Of a stretch of 64,000 nt of DNA, positions 38,351 to 51,685 are shown piece by piece. The number at the start of each line of letters is the position of its first letter. The first letter of the stretch is position 1. Origin of the DNA: Hydractinia symbiolongicarpus (lineage: Eukaryota > Cnidaria > Hydrozoa > Anthoathecata > Hydractiniidae); NCBI RefSeq assembly GCF_029227915.1, contig NC_079877.1, positions 6,822,001 to 6,886,000 of the forward strand, in the 5' to 3' direction. The notes under the pieces were generated by a model. The model saw only the letters and a list, made by a program, of their open reading frames with translations, had not been told where the DNA came from and did no database searches. Both the position numbers and the translations under genes were made by a program.

Positions 38351-39841
38351 GTTAGTTCGCGCTGAAGAAGTAGAGACAGTTTCCAAAACTACACCTCATT
38401 GACTTTCTAACGATGTCAATCCGTTTGAGTTACAGCGGTTGCGTCACAAATTCGTGCCAACATGTATTTAGGGATATTTTTCTAATATTACTAGGTTACA
38501 TCGCTCTTAACAGTGAAACGATTGAAAGTGGGACTTAATTGAACCGATTTTGGACTGTGACCTTATAAGTGTGATAAGTGAGACAATTGGACTCCAAGAA
38601 GTAACATTCTTCTTAATTTGACATGATTGCCGAAACTCAGCGATTACACTGGGTGCTGTGGTAGCGCTTCATTTAAAAATTAAGAAAAGAAAGTCATTTT
38701 TTACTGTGGGACCAATCCTGGCCGTTAGCACGCGCTGAATGAATAGGAACAGTTTCCAAAACTACATTTGGTTGACTTTCTAGCGGTATAAATCCGTTTG
38801 AGTTACAACGGTTGCGTCACATATTCGTACCAACATGTATTTAGCGATCGTGTTCGGATATTACTAGGTTGCATCGCTTTTAACAGTGAAACGGTTCACT
38901 GTGGGACTTAATTGAACTGATTGTGGACTTTGACCTTATAAATGTGATAAATAAGCCAATTTGACTACAAGAAATAACGTTGTTCTTAACCTGACATGAT
39001 TGCTGGAACTCAGCGATTACACTGATCGCTGTTGTAGAGCTTTATTTAAAAATTAAGATAAATAAGTCATTTTTTACTGTGGGACCAATCCTAGCCGTTT
39101 TTCGCGCTGAAGAAATAGAGACTGTTTCAAAAACTACATTTCATTGAATTTCTAGCGGTATCAATCCGATTGAGTTACAACGGTTGCGTCACATATTCGT
39201 AAAAAACATGTATTTAGCGATGTTTTTCTGATATTACTAGGTTGCATCGCTTTTAACAGTGAAGCGATTGACTGTGGAACTTAATGAACTAACTGTGGGC
39301 TGTGACCTGATAAATGTAATAAATGAGACAATTGGACCCCAAGGAATAACATTTTTCTTAATTTGTCGTGATTGCCGGAACTGAGTGATTGCACTGGGCG
39401 CTGTGGTAGCGCTTCATTTAAAAATTTAGAATAATAAGTCATTCTTTACCGTGGGACGAATCCAAGCCGTTATTGCGCGCTGAAGAAATAGCGACAGTTT
39501 CAAAAACCACATTTCATTGATTTTCTAACGGTATCAGTCCGTTTGAGTTACAACGGTTGGGTAACATATTCGTACTAACATGTATTTAGCCATATTTTTC
39601 TCATATTACTAGGTTGCATCGCTTTTAACAGCGAAACGATTGACTGTGGGACTTAATTGAACTGATTCCGGACTGTGACTTTATAAATGTTAAAAGTGAG
39701 ACAATTGGACTCCAAGAAATAACATTCTTCTTAATTTGACATGATTGCTCGAATTCACCGATTACACTGGGCGCTGTGGTAGCGCTTCATTTAAAAATTT
39801 AGATAAATAAGTCGGTTCTTACTGTGGGACCAATCCTGGCT
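38351..39841. repeat. Start of region C, four diverged monomers
   Basis: Unit starts are 38351, 38724, 39097 and 39469. The 38351 unit (ACACCTCATTGAC, GTCACAAATTCGTGCC, a GGGATATTTTTCT segment) resembles the one at 44313. 38724 is the first CATTTGGTTGAC unit. 39097 has a one-base-different GCCGTTTTTCGCGC boundary and CGTAAAAAACATG in place of CGTACCAACATG. I see nothing but satellite. Confidence 0.75.
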
Positions 39842-42800
39842 GTTAGCACGCGCTGAATAAATAGGAACAGTTTCCAAAACTACATTTCATTGACTTTCTA
39901 GCGGTATAAATCCGTTTGAGTTACAACGGTTGCGTCACATATTCGTACCAACATGTATTTAGCGATAGTGTTCGGATATTACTAGGTTGCATCGCTTTTA
40001 ACAGTGAAACGTTTGACTGTGGGACTTTATTGAACTGATTGTGGACTTTGACCTTATAAATGTGATAAGTATGCCAGTTTGACTACAAGAACTAAAGTTG
40101 TGCTTAATTTGACATGATTGCCGAAACTCAGCGATTACACTGGGTGCTGTGGTAGCGCTTCATTTAAAAATTAAGAAAAGAAAGTCATTTTTTACTGTGG
40201 GACCAATCCTGGCCGTTAGCACGCGCTGAATGAATAGGAACAGTTTCCAAAACTACATTTCATTGACTTTGTAACGGTGTCAATCCGTTTCAGTTACAGC
40301 GGTTGCGTCACATATTCGTGCCACCATGTGTTTACATATTTTTTCCCGATATTACTAAGTTGTATCGCTTTTAACAATGAAACGATTGACTGTGGGACTT
40401 AATTGAACTCATTCTGGACTGTGACCTGATAAACGTAATAAATGAGAAAATTGGACCCCAAGGAATAACATTTTTCTTAATTTGACGTGATTGCCGGAAC
40501 TCAGTGATTGCACTGGGCGCTGTGGTAGCGCTTCATTTAAAAATTAAGATAAATACGTTTTTTTTTACTGTGGGACCAATCCTGGCCGTTAGTTCGCGCT
40601 GAAGAAATAGAAACTGTTTCAAAAACTACATTTCATTGAATTTCTAGCGGTATCAATCCGATTGAGTTACAACGGTTGCGTCACATATTCGTACCAACAT
40701 GTATTTAGCGATATTTTTCTGATATTACTAGGTTGCATCGCTTTTAACAGTGAAACGATTGACTGTGGGACTTAATGAACTAACTGTGGGCTGTGACCTG
40801 ATAAATGTAATAAATGAGACAATTGGACCCCAAGGAATAACATTTTTCTTAATTTGACGTGATTGCCGGAACTCAGTGATTGCACTGGGCGCTGTGGTAG
40901 CGCTTTATTTAAAAATTTAGATAAATAAGTCATTCTTTACAGTGGGACGAATCCTAGACGTTATCGCGCGCTGAAGAAATAGCGACAGTTTCAAAAACCA
41001 CATTTCATTGATTTTCTAACGGTATCAGTCCGTTTGAGTTACAACGGTTGTGTCACATATTCGTACTAACATGTATTTAGCCATATTTTTCTCATATTAC
41101 TAGGTTGCATCGCTTTTAACAGTGAAACGATTGACTGTGGGACTTAATGAACTAACTTTGGACTGTGATCTGATAAATGTGATAAATGAGACAATTGGAC
41201 CCCAAGAAATAACATTCGTCTTAATTTGACGTGATTGCCGGAACTCAGTGATTGCACTGGGAGCTGTGATAGCGCTTCATTTAAAAATTTAGATAAATAA
41301 GTCATTTCTTACTGTGGGACCAATCCTGGCCGTTAGCACGCGCTGAATAAATAGGAACAGTTTCAAAAACTACATTTCATTGACTTTCTAGCGGTATCAA
41401 TCCGTTTGAGTTACAAGGGTTGCGTCACATATTCGTACCAACATGTATTTAGCGATATTTTTCTGATATTACTAGGTTGCATCGCTTTTAACAGTAAAAC
41501 GATTGACTGTGGGACTTAATGAACTAACTTTGGACTGTGATCTGATAAATGTGATAAATGAGACAATTGGACCCCAAGAAATAACATTCGTCTTAATTTT
41601 ACGTGATTGCCGGAACTCAGTGATTGCACTGGGAGCTGTGATAGCGCTTCATTTAAAAATTTAGATAAATAAGTCATTTCTTACTTTGGGACCAATCCTG
41701 GCCGTTAGCACGCGCTGAATAAATAGGAACAGTTTCCAAAACTACATTTCATTGACTTTCTAGCGGCATAAATCCGTTTGAGTTACAGCGGTTGCGTCAC
41801 ATATTCGTGCCAACATGTGTTTAGATACTTTTTTCCGATATTACTAAGTTGTATCGCTTTTAACAGTGAAACGATTGACTGTGGGACTTAATTGAACTCA
41901 TTCTGGACTGTGACCTTATAAGTGTGATAAGTGAGACAATTGGACTCCAAGAAGTAACATTCTTCTTAATTTGACATGATTGCGGAAACTCAGCGATTAC
42001 ACTGGGTGCTGTGGTAGCGCTTCATTTAAAAATATAGATAAATAAGTCATTCTTTACCGTGGGACGAATCCTAGCCGTTATCGCGCGCTGAAGAGATAGC
42101 GACAGTTTCAAAAACCACATTACATTGATTTTCTAACGGTATCAGTCCGTTTGAGTTACAACAGTTGCGTCACATATTCGTACCAACATGTATTTAGCGA
42201 TCGTGTTCGGATATTACTAGGTTGCATCGCTTTTAACAGTGAAACGTTTCACCGTGGGACTTAATTGAACTGATTGTGGACTTTGACCTTATAAATGTGA
42301 TGAATAAGCCAGTTTGCCTACAAGAAATAACGTTGTTCTTAACCTGACATGATTGCTGGAACTCAGCGATTACACTGGGCGCTGTTGTAGAGCTTTATTT
42401 AAAAATTAAGATAAATAAGTCCTTTTTTACTGTGGGACCAATCCTAGCCGTTAGTTCGCGTTGAAGAAGTTGAGACAGTTTCCAAAACTACATTTCATTG
42501 ACTTTGTAACGGTGTCAATCCGTTTCAGTTATAGCGGTTGCGTCACATATTCGTGCCAACATGTGTTTACATATTTTTTTCCGATATTACTAAGTTGTAT
42601 CACTTTTAACAATGAAACGATTGACTGTGGGACTTAATTGAACTCATTTTGGACTGTGACCTGATAAATGTAATAAATGAGACAATTGGACCCCTTGGAA
42701 TAACATTTTTCTTAATTTGACGTGATTGCCGGAACTCAGTGATTGCACTGGGCGCTGTGGTAGCGCTTCATTTAAAAATTAAGATAAATACGTTATTTTT

Positions 42801-45800
42801 TACTGTGGGACCAATCCTGGCCGTTAGTTCGCGCTGAAGAAATAGAGACTGTTTCAAAAACTACATTTCATTGGATTTCTAGCGGTATCAATCCGATTGA
42901 GTTACAACGGTTGCGTCACATATTCGTACCAACATGTATTTAGCGATATTTTTTTGATATTACTAGGTTGCATCGCTTTTAACAGTAAAACGATTGACTG
43001 TGGGACTTAATGAACTAACTGTGGGCTGTGACCTGATAAATGTAATAAATGAGACAATTGGACCCCAAGGAATAACATTTTTCTTAATTTGACGTGATTG
43101 CCGGAACTCAGTGATTGCACTGGGCGCTGTGGTAGCGCTTTATTTAAAAATTAAGATAAATAAGTTATTTTTTACTGTGGGACCAATCCTAGCCGTTAGT
43201 TCGCGCTGAAGAAATAGAGACTGTTTCAAAAACTACATTTCATTGACTTTCTAGCGGTATCAATCCGTTTGAGTTACAAGGGTTGCGTCACATATTCGTA
43301 CCAACATGTATTTAGCGATATTTTTCTGATATTACTAGGTTGCATCGCTTTTAACAGTAAAACGATTGACTGTGGGACTTAATGAACTAACTTTGGACTG
43401 TGATCTGATAAATGTGATAAATGAGACAATTGGACCCCAAGAAATAACATTCGTTTTAATTTGACGTGATTGCCGGAACTCAGTGATTGCACTGGGAGCT
43501 GTGATAGCGCTTCATTTAAAAATTTAGATAAATAAGTCATTTCTTACTGTGGGACCAATCCTGGCCGTTAGCACGCGCTGAATAAATAGGAACAGTTTCC
43601 AAAACTACATTTCATTGACTTTCTAGCGGCATAAATCCGTTTGAGTTACAGCGGTTGCGTCACATATTCGTGCCAACATGTGTTTAGATACTTTTTTCCG
43701 ATATTACTAAGTTGTATCGCTTTTAACAGTGAAACGATTGACTGTGGGACTTAATTGAACTCATTCTGGACTGTGACCTTATAAGTGTGATAAGTGAGAC
43801 AATTGGACTCCAAGAAGTAACATTCTTCTTAGTTTGACATGATTGCGGAAACTCAGCGATTACACTGGGTGCTGTGGTAGCGCTTCATTTAAAAATATAG
43901 ATAAATAAGTCATTCTTTACCGTGGGACGAATCCTAGCCGTTATCGCGCGCTGAAGAGATAGCGACAGTTTCAAAAACCACATTTCATTGATTTTCTAAC
44001 GGTATCAGTCCGTTTGAGTTACAACAGTTGCGTCACATATTTGTACCAACATGTATTTAGCGATAGTGTTTGGATATTACTAGGTTGCATCGATTTTAAC
44101 AGTGAAACGTTTGAATGTAGGACTTAATTGAACAGATTGTGGACTTTGACCTTATAAATGTGATAAATAAGCCAGTTTGACTACAAGAAATAACGTTGTT
44201 CTTAATTTGACATGATTGCTGGAACTCAGCGATTACACTGGGCGCTGTGGTAGCGCTTTATTTGAAAATTAAGATAAATAAATCAATTTTTACTGTGGGA
44301 CCAATCCTAGCCGTTAGTTCGCGCTGAAGAAGTAGAGACAGTTTCCAAAACTACACTTCATTGACTTTCTAACGGTGTCAATCCGTTTGAGTTACAGCGG
44401 TTGCGTCACAAATTCGTGCCAACATGTATTTAGGGATATTTTTCTGACATTACTAGATTACATCGCTCTTAACAGTGAAACGATTGAAAGTGGGACTTAA
44501 TTGAACTGATTGTGGACTTTGACCTTATAAATGTGATGAATAAGCCAGTTTGCCTACAAGAAATAACGTTGTTCTTAACCTGACATGATTGCTGGAACTC
44601 AGCGATTACACTGGGCGCTGTTGTAGAGCTTTATTTAAAAATTAAGATAAATAAGTCATTTTTTACTGTGGGACCAATCCTAGCCGTTAGTTCGCGTTGA
44701 AGAAGTTGAGACAGTTTCCAAAACTACATTTCATTGACTTTGTAACGGTGTCAATCCGTTTCAGTTATAGCGGTTGCGTCACATATTCGTGCCAACATGT
44801 GTTTACATATTTTTTTCCGATATTACTAAGTTGTATCGCTTTTAACAATGAAACGATTGACTGTTGGACTTAATTGAACTCATTTTGGACTGTGACCTGA
44901 TAAATGTAATAAATGAGACAATTGGACCCCAAGGAATAACATTTTTTTTAATTTGACGTGATTGCCGGAACTCAGTGATTGCACTGTGCGCTGTGGTAGC
45001 GCTTCATTTAAAAATTAAGATAAATACGTTATTTTTTACTGTGGGACCAATCCTGGCCGTTAGTTCTCGCTAAAGAAATAGAGACTGTTTCAAAAACTAC
45101 ATTTCATTGAATTTCTAGCGGTATCAATCCGATTGAGTTACAACGGTTGCGTCACATATTCGTACCAACATGTATTTAGCGATATTTTTCTGATATTAAT
45201 AGGTTGCATCGCTTTTAACAGTGAAACGATTGACTGTGGGACTTAATGAACTAACTGTGGGTTGTGACCTGATAAATGTAATAAATGAGACAATTGGACC
45301 CCAAGGAATAACATTTTTCTTAATTTGACGTGATTGCCGGAACTCAGTGATTGCAATGGGCGCTGTGGTAGCGCTTTATTAAAAAATTAAGATAAATAAG
45401 TTATTTTTTACTGTGGGACCAATCCTAGCCGTTAGTTCGCGCTGAAGAAATAGAGACTGTTTCAAAAACTACAATTCATTGACTTTCTAGCGGTATCAAT
45501 CCGTTTGAGTTACAAGGGTTGCGTCACATATTTGTGCCAACATGTGTTTACATATTTTTTTCCGATATTACTAAGTTGTATCGCTTTTAACAATGAAACG
45601 ATTGACTGTGGGACTAAATTGAACTCATTCTGGACTGTGACCTGATAAATGTAATAAATGAGACAATTGGACCCCAAAGGAATAACATTTTTCTTAATTT
45701 GACGTGATTGCCGGAACTCAGTGATTGCACTGGGCGCTGTGGTAGCGCTTCATTTAAAAATTAAGATAAATACGTTATTTTTTTACTGTGGGACCAATCC

Positions 45801-46550
45801 TGGCCGTTAGTTCGCGCTGAAGAAATAGAGACTGTTTCAAAAACTACATTTCATTGAATTTCTAGCGGTATCAATCCGTTTGAGTTACAAGGGTTGCGTC
45901 ACATATTCGTACCAACATGTATTTAGCGATATTTTTCTGATATTACTAGGTTGCATCGCTTTTAACAGTGAAACGATTGGCTGTGGGACGTAATGAACTA
46001 ACTTTGGACTGTGACCTGATAAATGTGATAAATGAGACAATTGCACCCCAAGAAATAACATTCTTCAAAATATGACGTGTTTGCCGGAACTCAGTGATTG
46101 CACTGGGCGCTGTGGTAGCGCTTCATTTAAAAATTTAGATAAATAAGTTATTCCTTACAGTGGGACGAATCCTAGCCGTTATCGCGCGCTGAAGAAATAG
46201 CGACAGTTTCAAAAACCACATTTCATTGATTTTCTAACGGTATCAGTCCGTTTGAGTTACAACGGTTGGGTCACATATTCGTACTAACATGTATTTAACC
46301 ATATTTTTCTCATATTACTAGGTTGCATCGCTTTTAACAGTGAAACGATTGACTTTGGGACTTAATTGAACTGATTCCGGACTGTGACTTTATAAATGTT
46401 AAAAGTGAGACAATTGGACTCCAAGATATAACATTCTTCTTAATTTGACATGATTGCTGGAATTCACCGATTACACTGGGCGCTGTGGTAGCGCTTCATT
46501 TAAAAATTTAGATAAATAAGTCATTTCTTACTGTGGGACCAATCCTGGCC
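39842..46550. repeat. 18-monomer HOR period, copy C1 (6709 bp)
   Basis: Unit starts are 39842, 40215, 40588, 40960, 41332, 41704, 42077, 42450, 42823, 43195, 43567, 43940, 44313, 44686, 45059, 45431, 45806 and 46178. The marker TAAATGTTAAAAG lies at 39684 just before this block, then at 46393, 53101 and 60181. Flanks recur at the same offsets (AAAGTTGTGC at 40094, 46803 and 53511). Internal order is only partly kept relative to C2: the unit at 40215 fuses the 5' part of the 46924 type to the 3' part of the 47297 type, a one-monomer deletion, and 41332-45430 is locally duplicated. Confidence 0.78.
41350..45450. repeat. Nested 5-/6-monomer duplication inside C1
   Basis: About 41350-42180 recurs at 43213-44040 (offset 1863 bp; GTTACAAGGGTTGCG, GATACTTTTTTCCG and the rare GATTGCGGAAACTC are shared). 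About 42270-43200 recurs at 44506-45440 (offset 2236 bp; TTTGCCTACAAG, AAGAAGTTGAGACAG and TTTCAGTTATAGCGG are shared). The second copy is one monomer longer, the extra being essentially the unit around 44040-44500. Ends are approximate. Confidence 0.78.
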
Positions 46551-46923
46551 GTTAGCACGCGCTGAATAAATAGGAACAGTTTCCAAAACTACATTTCATT
46601 GACTTTCTAGCGGTATAAATCCGTTTGAGTTACACCGGTTGCGTCACATATTCGTACCAACATGTATTTAGCGATAGTGTTCGGATATTACTAGGTTGCA
46701 TCGCTTTTAACAGTGAAACGTTTGTTTGTGGGACTTTATTGAACTGATTGTGGACTTTGACCTTATAAATGTGATAAGTATGCCAGTTTGACTACAAGAA
46801 ATAAAGTTGTGCTTAATTTGACATGATTGCCGAAACTCAGCGATTACACTGGGTGCTGTGGTAGCGCTTCATTTAAAAATTAAGAAAAGAAAGTCATTTT
46901 TTGCTGTGGGACCAATCCTGGCC
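46551..46923. repeat. Representative monomer, subfamily b (GTTAGCACGCGCTGAATAAATAGG type)
   Basis: This 373-bp unit has GCACGCGCTGAATAAA then TAGGAACAGTTTCC, AGCGGTATAAATCCG, TTTAGCGATAGTGTTCGG, GTGAAACGTTTG instead of ACGATTG, CTGATTGTGGACTTTGACC and a GCCAGTTTGACTACAAG segment. Similar units include 4091, 8561, 53259 and 60339. A derivative with CTGAATGAATAGG and CATTTGGTTGAC appears at 38724, 46924, 48787, 53632, 54751 and 60712 and helps to index region C. Confidence 0.8.
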
Positions 46924-47669
46924 GTTAGCACGGGCTGAATGAATAGGAACAGCTTCCAAAACTACATTTGGTTGACTTTCCAGCGGTATAAATCCGTTTG
47001 AGTTACAACGGTTGCGTCACATATTCGTACCAACATGTATTTAGCGATCGTGTTCGGATATTACTAGGTTGCATCGCTTTTAACAGTGAAACGTTTCACT
47101 GTGGGACTTAATTGAACTGATTGTGGACTTTGACCTTATAAATGTGATGAATAAGCCAGTTTGACTACAAGAAATAACGTTGTTCTTAACCTGACATGAT
47201 TGCTGGAACTCAGCGATTACACTGGGCGCTGTTGTAGAGCTTTATTTAAAAATTAAGATAAATAAGTCATTTTTTACTGTGGGACCAATCCTAGCCGTTA
47301 GTTCGCGTTGAAGAAGTTGAGACAGTTTCCAAAACTACATTTCATTGACTTTTTAACGGTGTCAATCCGTTTCAGTTACAGCGGTTGCGTCACATATTCG
47401 TGCCAACATGTGTTTACATATTTTTTCCCGATATTACTAAGTCGTATCGCTTTTAACAATGAAACGATTGACTGTGGGACTTAATTGAACTCATTCTGGA
47501 CTGTGACCTGATAAATGTAATAAATGAGAAAATTGGACCCCAAGGAATAACATTTTTCTTAATTTGACGTGATTGCCGGAACTCAGTGATTGCACTGGGC
47601 GCTGTGGTAGCGCTTCATTTAAAAATTAAGATAAATACGTTATTTTTTACTGTGGGACCAATCCTGGCC

Positions 47670-48041
47670 GTTAGTTCGCGCTGAAGAAATAGAGACTGTT
47701 TCAAAAACTACATTTCATTGAATTTCTAGCGGTATCAATCCGATTGAGTTACAACGGTTGCGTCACATATTCGTACCAACATGTATTTAGCGATATTTTT
47801 CTGATATTACTAGGTTGCATCGCTTTTAACAGTGAAACGATTGACTGTGGGACTTAATGAACTAACTGTGGGCTGTGACCTGATAAATGTAATAAATGAG
47901 ACAATTGGACCCCAAGGAATCACATTTTTCTTAATTTGACGTGATTTCCGGAACTCAGTGATTGCACTGGGCGCTGTGGTAGCGCTTCATTTAAAAATTT
48001 AGATAAATAAGTCATTCTTTACAGTGGGACGAATCCTAGCC
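47670..48041. repeat. Representative monomer, subfamily d (GTTAGTTCGCGCTGAAGAAATAGAGACTG type)
   Basis: This 372-bp unit has GAAGAAATAGAGACTGTTTC, CATTGAATTTCTAGCGG, TATCAATCCGATTGAG, TTTAGCGATATTTTTCTG, a one-base-shorter CTTAATGAACTAAC, GTGGGCTGTGACCTGATAAA, and CCCCAAGGAATcACATTTTT. The change from CCTTATAAATG to CCTGATAAATG is characteristic. Similar units occur at 40588, 42823, 45059, 50652, 52142, 55497 and 57732, often next to subfamily a or c. Confidence 0.78.
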
Positions 48042-48413
48042 GTTATCGCGCGCTGAAGAAATAGCGACAGTTTCAAAAACCACATTTCATTGATTTTCTA
48101 ACGGTATCAGTCCGTTTGAGTTACAACGGTTGGGTCACATATTCGTACTAGCATGTATTTAGCCATATTTTTCTCATATTACTAGGTTGCATCGCTTTTA
48201 ACAGTGAAACGATTGACTGTGGGACTTAATGAACTAACTTTGGACTGTGATCTGATAAATGTGATAAATGAGACAATTGGACCCCAAGAAATAACATTCG
48301 ACTTAATTTGACGTGATTGCCGGAACTCAGTGATTGCACTGGGAGCTGTGATAGCGCTTCATTTAAAAATTTAGATAAATAAGTCATTTCTTACTGTGGG
48401 ACCAATCCTGGCC
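48042..48413. repeat. Representative monomer, subfamily c (GTTATCGCGCGCTGAAGAAATAGCG type)
   Basis: This 372-bp unit carries TCGCGCGCTGAAGAAATAGC then GACAGTTTCAAAAACCAC, TTGATTTTCTAACGG, TATCAGTCCG, GGTTGGGTCACATATTCG, ACTAxCATGTATTTAGCC and TTTTTCTCATATTACTAGG. Upstream of its start the preceding unit ends in GTGGGACGAATCCTAG rather than GGGACCAATCC. Related copies include 18231, 39469, 46178, 51396, 56241 and 62486. A sister form with GAAGAGATAGTGACAATTTC is frequent in region B (for example 18976 and 31271). Confidence 0.8.
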
Positions 48414-50195
48414 GTTAGCACGGGCTGAATAAATAGGAACAGTTTCCAAAACTACATTTCATTGACTTTCTAGCGGCATAAATCCGTTTGAGTTACAGCG
48501 GTTGCGTCACATATTCGTGCCAACATGTGTTTAGATACTTTTTTCCGATATTACTAAGTTGTATCGCTTTTAACAGTGAAACGATTGACTGTGGGACTAA
48601 ATTGAACCGATTTTGGACTGTGACCTTATAAGTGTGATAAGTGAGACAATTGGACTCCAAGAAGTAACATTCTTCTTAATTTGACATGATTGCCGAAACT
48701 CAGCGATTACACTGGGTGCTATGGTAACGCTTCATTTAAAAATTAAGAAAAGAAAGTCATTTTTTACTGTGGGACCAATCCTGGCCGTTAGCACGCGCTG
48801 AATGAATAGGAACAGTTTCCAAAACTACATTTGGTTGACTTTCTAGCGGTATAAATCCGTTTGAGATACAACGGTTGCGTCACATATTCGTACCAACATG
48901 TATTTAGCGATCGTGTTCGGATATTACTAGATTGCATCGCTTTTAACAGTGAAACGTTTCACTGTGGGACTTAATTGAACTGATTGTGGACTTTGACCTT
49001 ATAAATGTGATGAATAAGCCAGTTTGACTACAAGAAATAACGTTGTTCTTAACCTGACATGATTGCTGGAACTCAGCGATTACACTGGGCGCTGTTGTAG
49101 AGCTTTATTTAAAAATTAAGATAAATAAGTCATTTTTTACTGTGGGACCAATCCTAGCCGTTAGTTCGCGTTGAAGAAGTTGAGACAGTTTCCAAAACTA
49201 CATTTCATTGACTTTGTAACGGTGTCAATCCGTTTCAGTTACAGCGGTTGCGTCACATATTCGTGCCAACATGTGTTTACATATTTTTTTCCGAGATTAC
49301 TAAGTTGTATCGCTTTTAACAATGAAACGATTGACTGTGGGACTTAATTGAACTCATTCTGGACTGTGACCTGATAAATGTAATAAATGAGACAATTGGA
49401 CCCCAAGGAATAACATTTTTCTTAATTTGACGTGATTGCCGGAACTCAGTGATTGCACTGGGCGCTGTGGTAGCGCTTCATTTAAAAATTAAGATAAAAA
49501 CGTTATTTTTTACTGTGGGACGAATCCTGGCCGTTTGTTCGCGCTGAAGAAATAGAGACTGTTTCAAAAACTACATTTCATTGAATTTCTAGCGGTATCG
49601 ATCCGATTGAGTTACAACGGTTGCGTCACATATTCGTGCCAACATGTGTTTAGATACTTTTTTCCGATATTACTAAGTTGTATCGCTTTTAACAGTGAAA
49701 CGATTGACTGTGGGACTTAATTGAACTCATTCTGGACTGTGACCTTATAAGTGTGATAAATGAGACAATTGGACTCCAAGAATTAACATTCTTCTTAATT
49801 TGACATGATTGCCGAAACTCAGCGATTACACTGGGTGCTGTGGTAGCGCTTCATTTAAAAATATAGATAAATAAGTCATTCTTTATCGTGGGACGAATCC
49901 TAGCCGTTATCGCGCGCTGAAGAGATAGCGACAGTTTCAAAAACCACATTTCATTGATTTTCTAACGGTATCAGTCCGTTTGAGTTACAACAGTTGCGTC
50001 ACATATTCGTACCAACATGTATTTAGCGATAGTGTTTGGATATTACTAGGTTGCATCGATTTTAACAGTGAAACGTTTGGATGTGGGACTTAATTGAACA
50101 GATTGTGGACTTTGACCTTAAAAATGTGATAAATAAGCCAGTTTGACTACAAGAAATAACGTTGTTCTTAACCTGACATGATTGCTGGAACTCAG

Positions 50196-51685
50196 CGATT
50201 ACACTGGGCGCTGTTGTAGAGCTTTATTTAAAAATTAAGATAAATCAGTCATTTTTTACTGTGGGACCAATCCTAGCCGTTAGTTCGCGTTGAAGAAGTA
50301 GAGACAGTTTTCAAAACTACATTTCATTGACTTTGTAACGGTGTCAATCCGTTTCAGTTACAGCGGTCGCGTCACATATTAGTTCCAACATGTGTTTACA
50401 TATTTTTTTCCGATATTACTAAGTTGAATCGCTTTTAACAATGAAACGATTGACTGTGGGACTTAATTGAACTCATTCTGGACTGTGACCTGATAAATGT
50501 AATGAATGAGACAATTGGACCCCAAGGAATAACATTTTTCTTAATTTGACGTGATTGCCGGAACTCAGTGATTGCACTGGGCGCTGTGGTAGCGCTTCAT
50601 TTAAAAATTAAGATAAATACGTTATTTTTTACTGTGGGACCAATCCTAGCCGTTAGTTCGCGCTGAAGAAATAGAGACTGTTTCAAAAACTACATTTCAT
50701 TGAATTTCTAGCGGTATCAATCCGATTGAGTTACAACGGTTGCGTCACATATTCGTACCAACATGTATTTAGCGATATTTTTCTGATATTACTAGGTTGC
50801 ATCGCTTTTAACAGTGAAACGATTGACTGTGGGACTTAATGAACTAACTGTGGGCTGTGACCTGATAAATGTAATAAATGAGACAATTGGGCCCCAAGGA
50901 ATAACATTTTTCTTAATTTGACGTGATTGCCGGAACTCAGTGATTGCACTGGGCGCTGTGGTAGCGCTTTATTTAGAAATTAAGATAAATAAGTTTTTTT
51001 TTACTGTGGGACCAATCCTAGCCGTTAGTTCGCGCTGAAGAAATAGAGACTGTTTCAAAAACTACATTTCATTGACTTTCTAGCGGTATCAATCCGTTTG
51101 AGTTACAAGGGTTGCGTCACATATTCGTACCAACATGTATTTAGCGATATTTTTCTGATATTACTAGGTTGCATCGCTTTTAACAGTGAAACGATTGGCT
51201 GTGGGACGTAATGAACTAACTTTGAACTGTGACCTGATAAATGTGATAAATGGGACAATTGCACCCCAAGAAATAACATTCTTCAGAATTTGACGTGTTT
51301 GCCGGAACTCAGTGATTGCACTGGGCGCTGTGGTAGCGCTTCATTTAAAAATTTAGATAAATAAGTTATTCTTTACAGTGGGACGAATCCTAGCCCTTAT
51401 CGCGCGCTGAAGAAATAGCGACAGTTTCAAAAACCACATTTCATTGATTTTCTAACGGTATCAGTCCGTTTGAGTTACAACGGTTGGGTCACATATTCGT
51501 ACTAACATGTATTTAGCCATATTTTTCTCATATTACTAGGTTGCATCGCTTTTAACAGTGAAACGATTGACTGTGAGACTTAATTGAACTGATTCCGGAC
51601 TGTGACTTTATAAATGTTAAAAGGGAGACAATTGGACTCCAAGAAATAACATTCTTCTTAATTTGACATGATTGCTGGAATTCAC
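50196..51685. repeat. 1490-bp (4-monomer) tandem duplication, copy 1
   Basis: The copy holds the units at 50279, 50652, 51024 and 51396 and recurs immediately at 51686. I count only about three differences over 1490 bp, and even the run of nine Ts near 50994-51002 is kept. Shared rare variants: TAAATCAGTC, AGCGGTCGCG, TATTAGTTCC, AATTGGGCCCC, AAAGGGAGAC. This is the most recent large duplication I can see in the window. Confidence 0.93.
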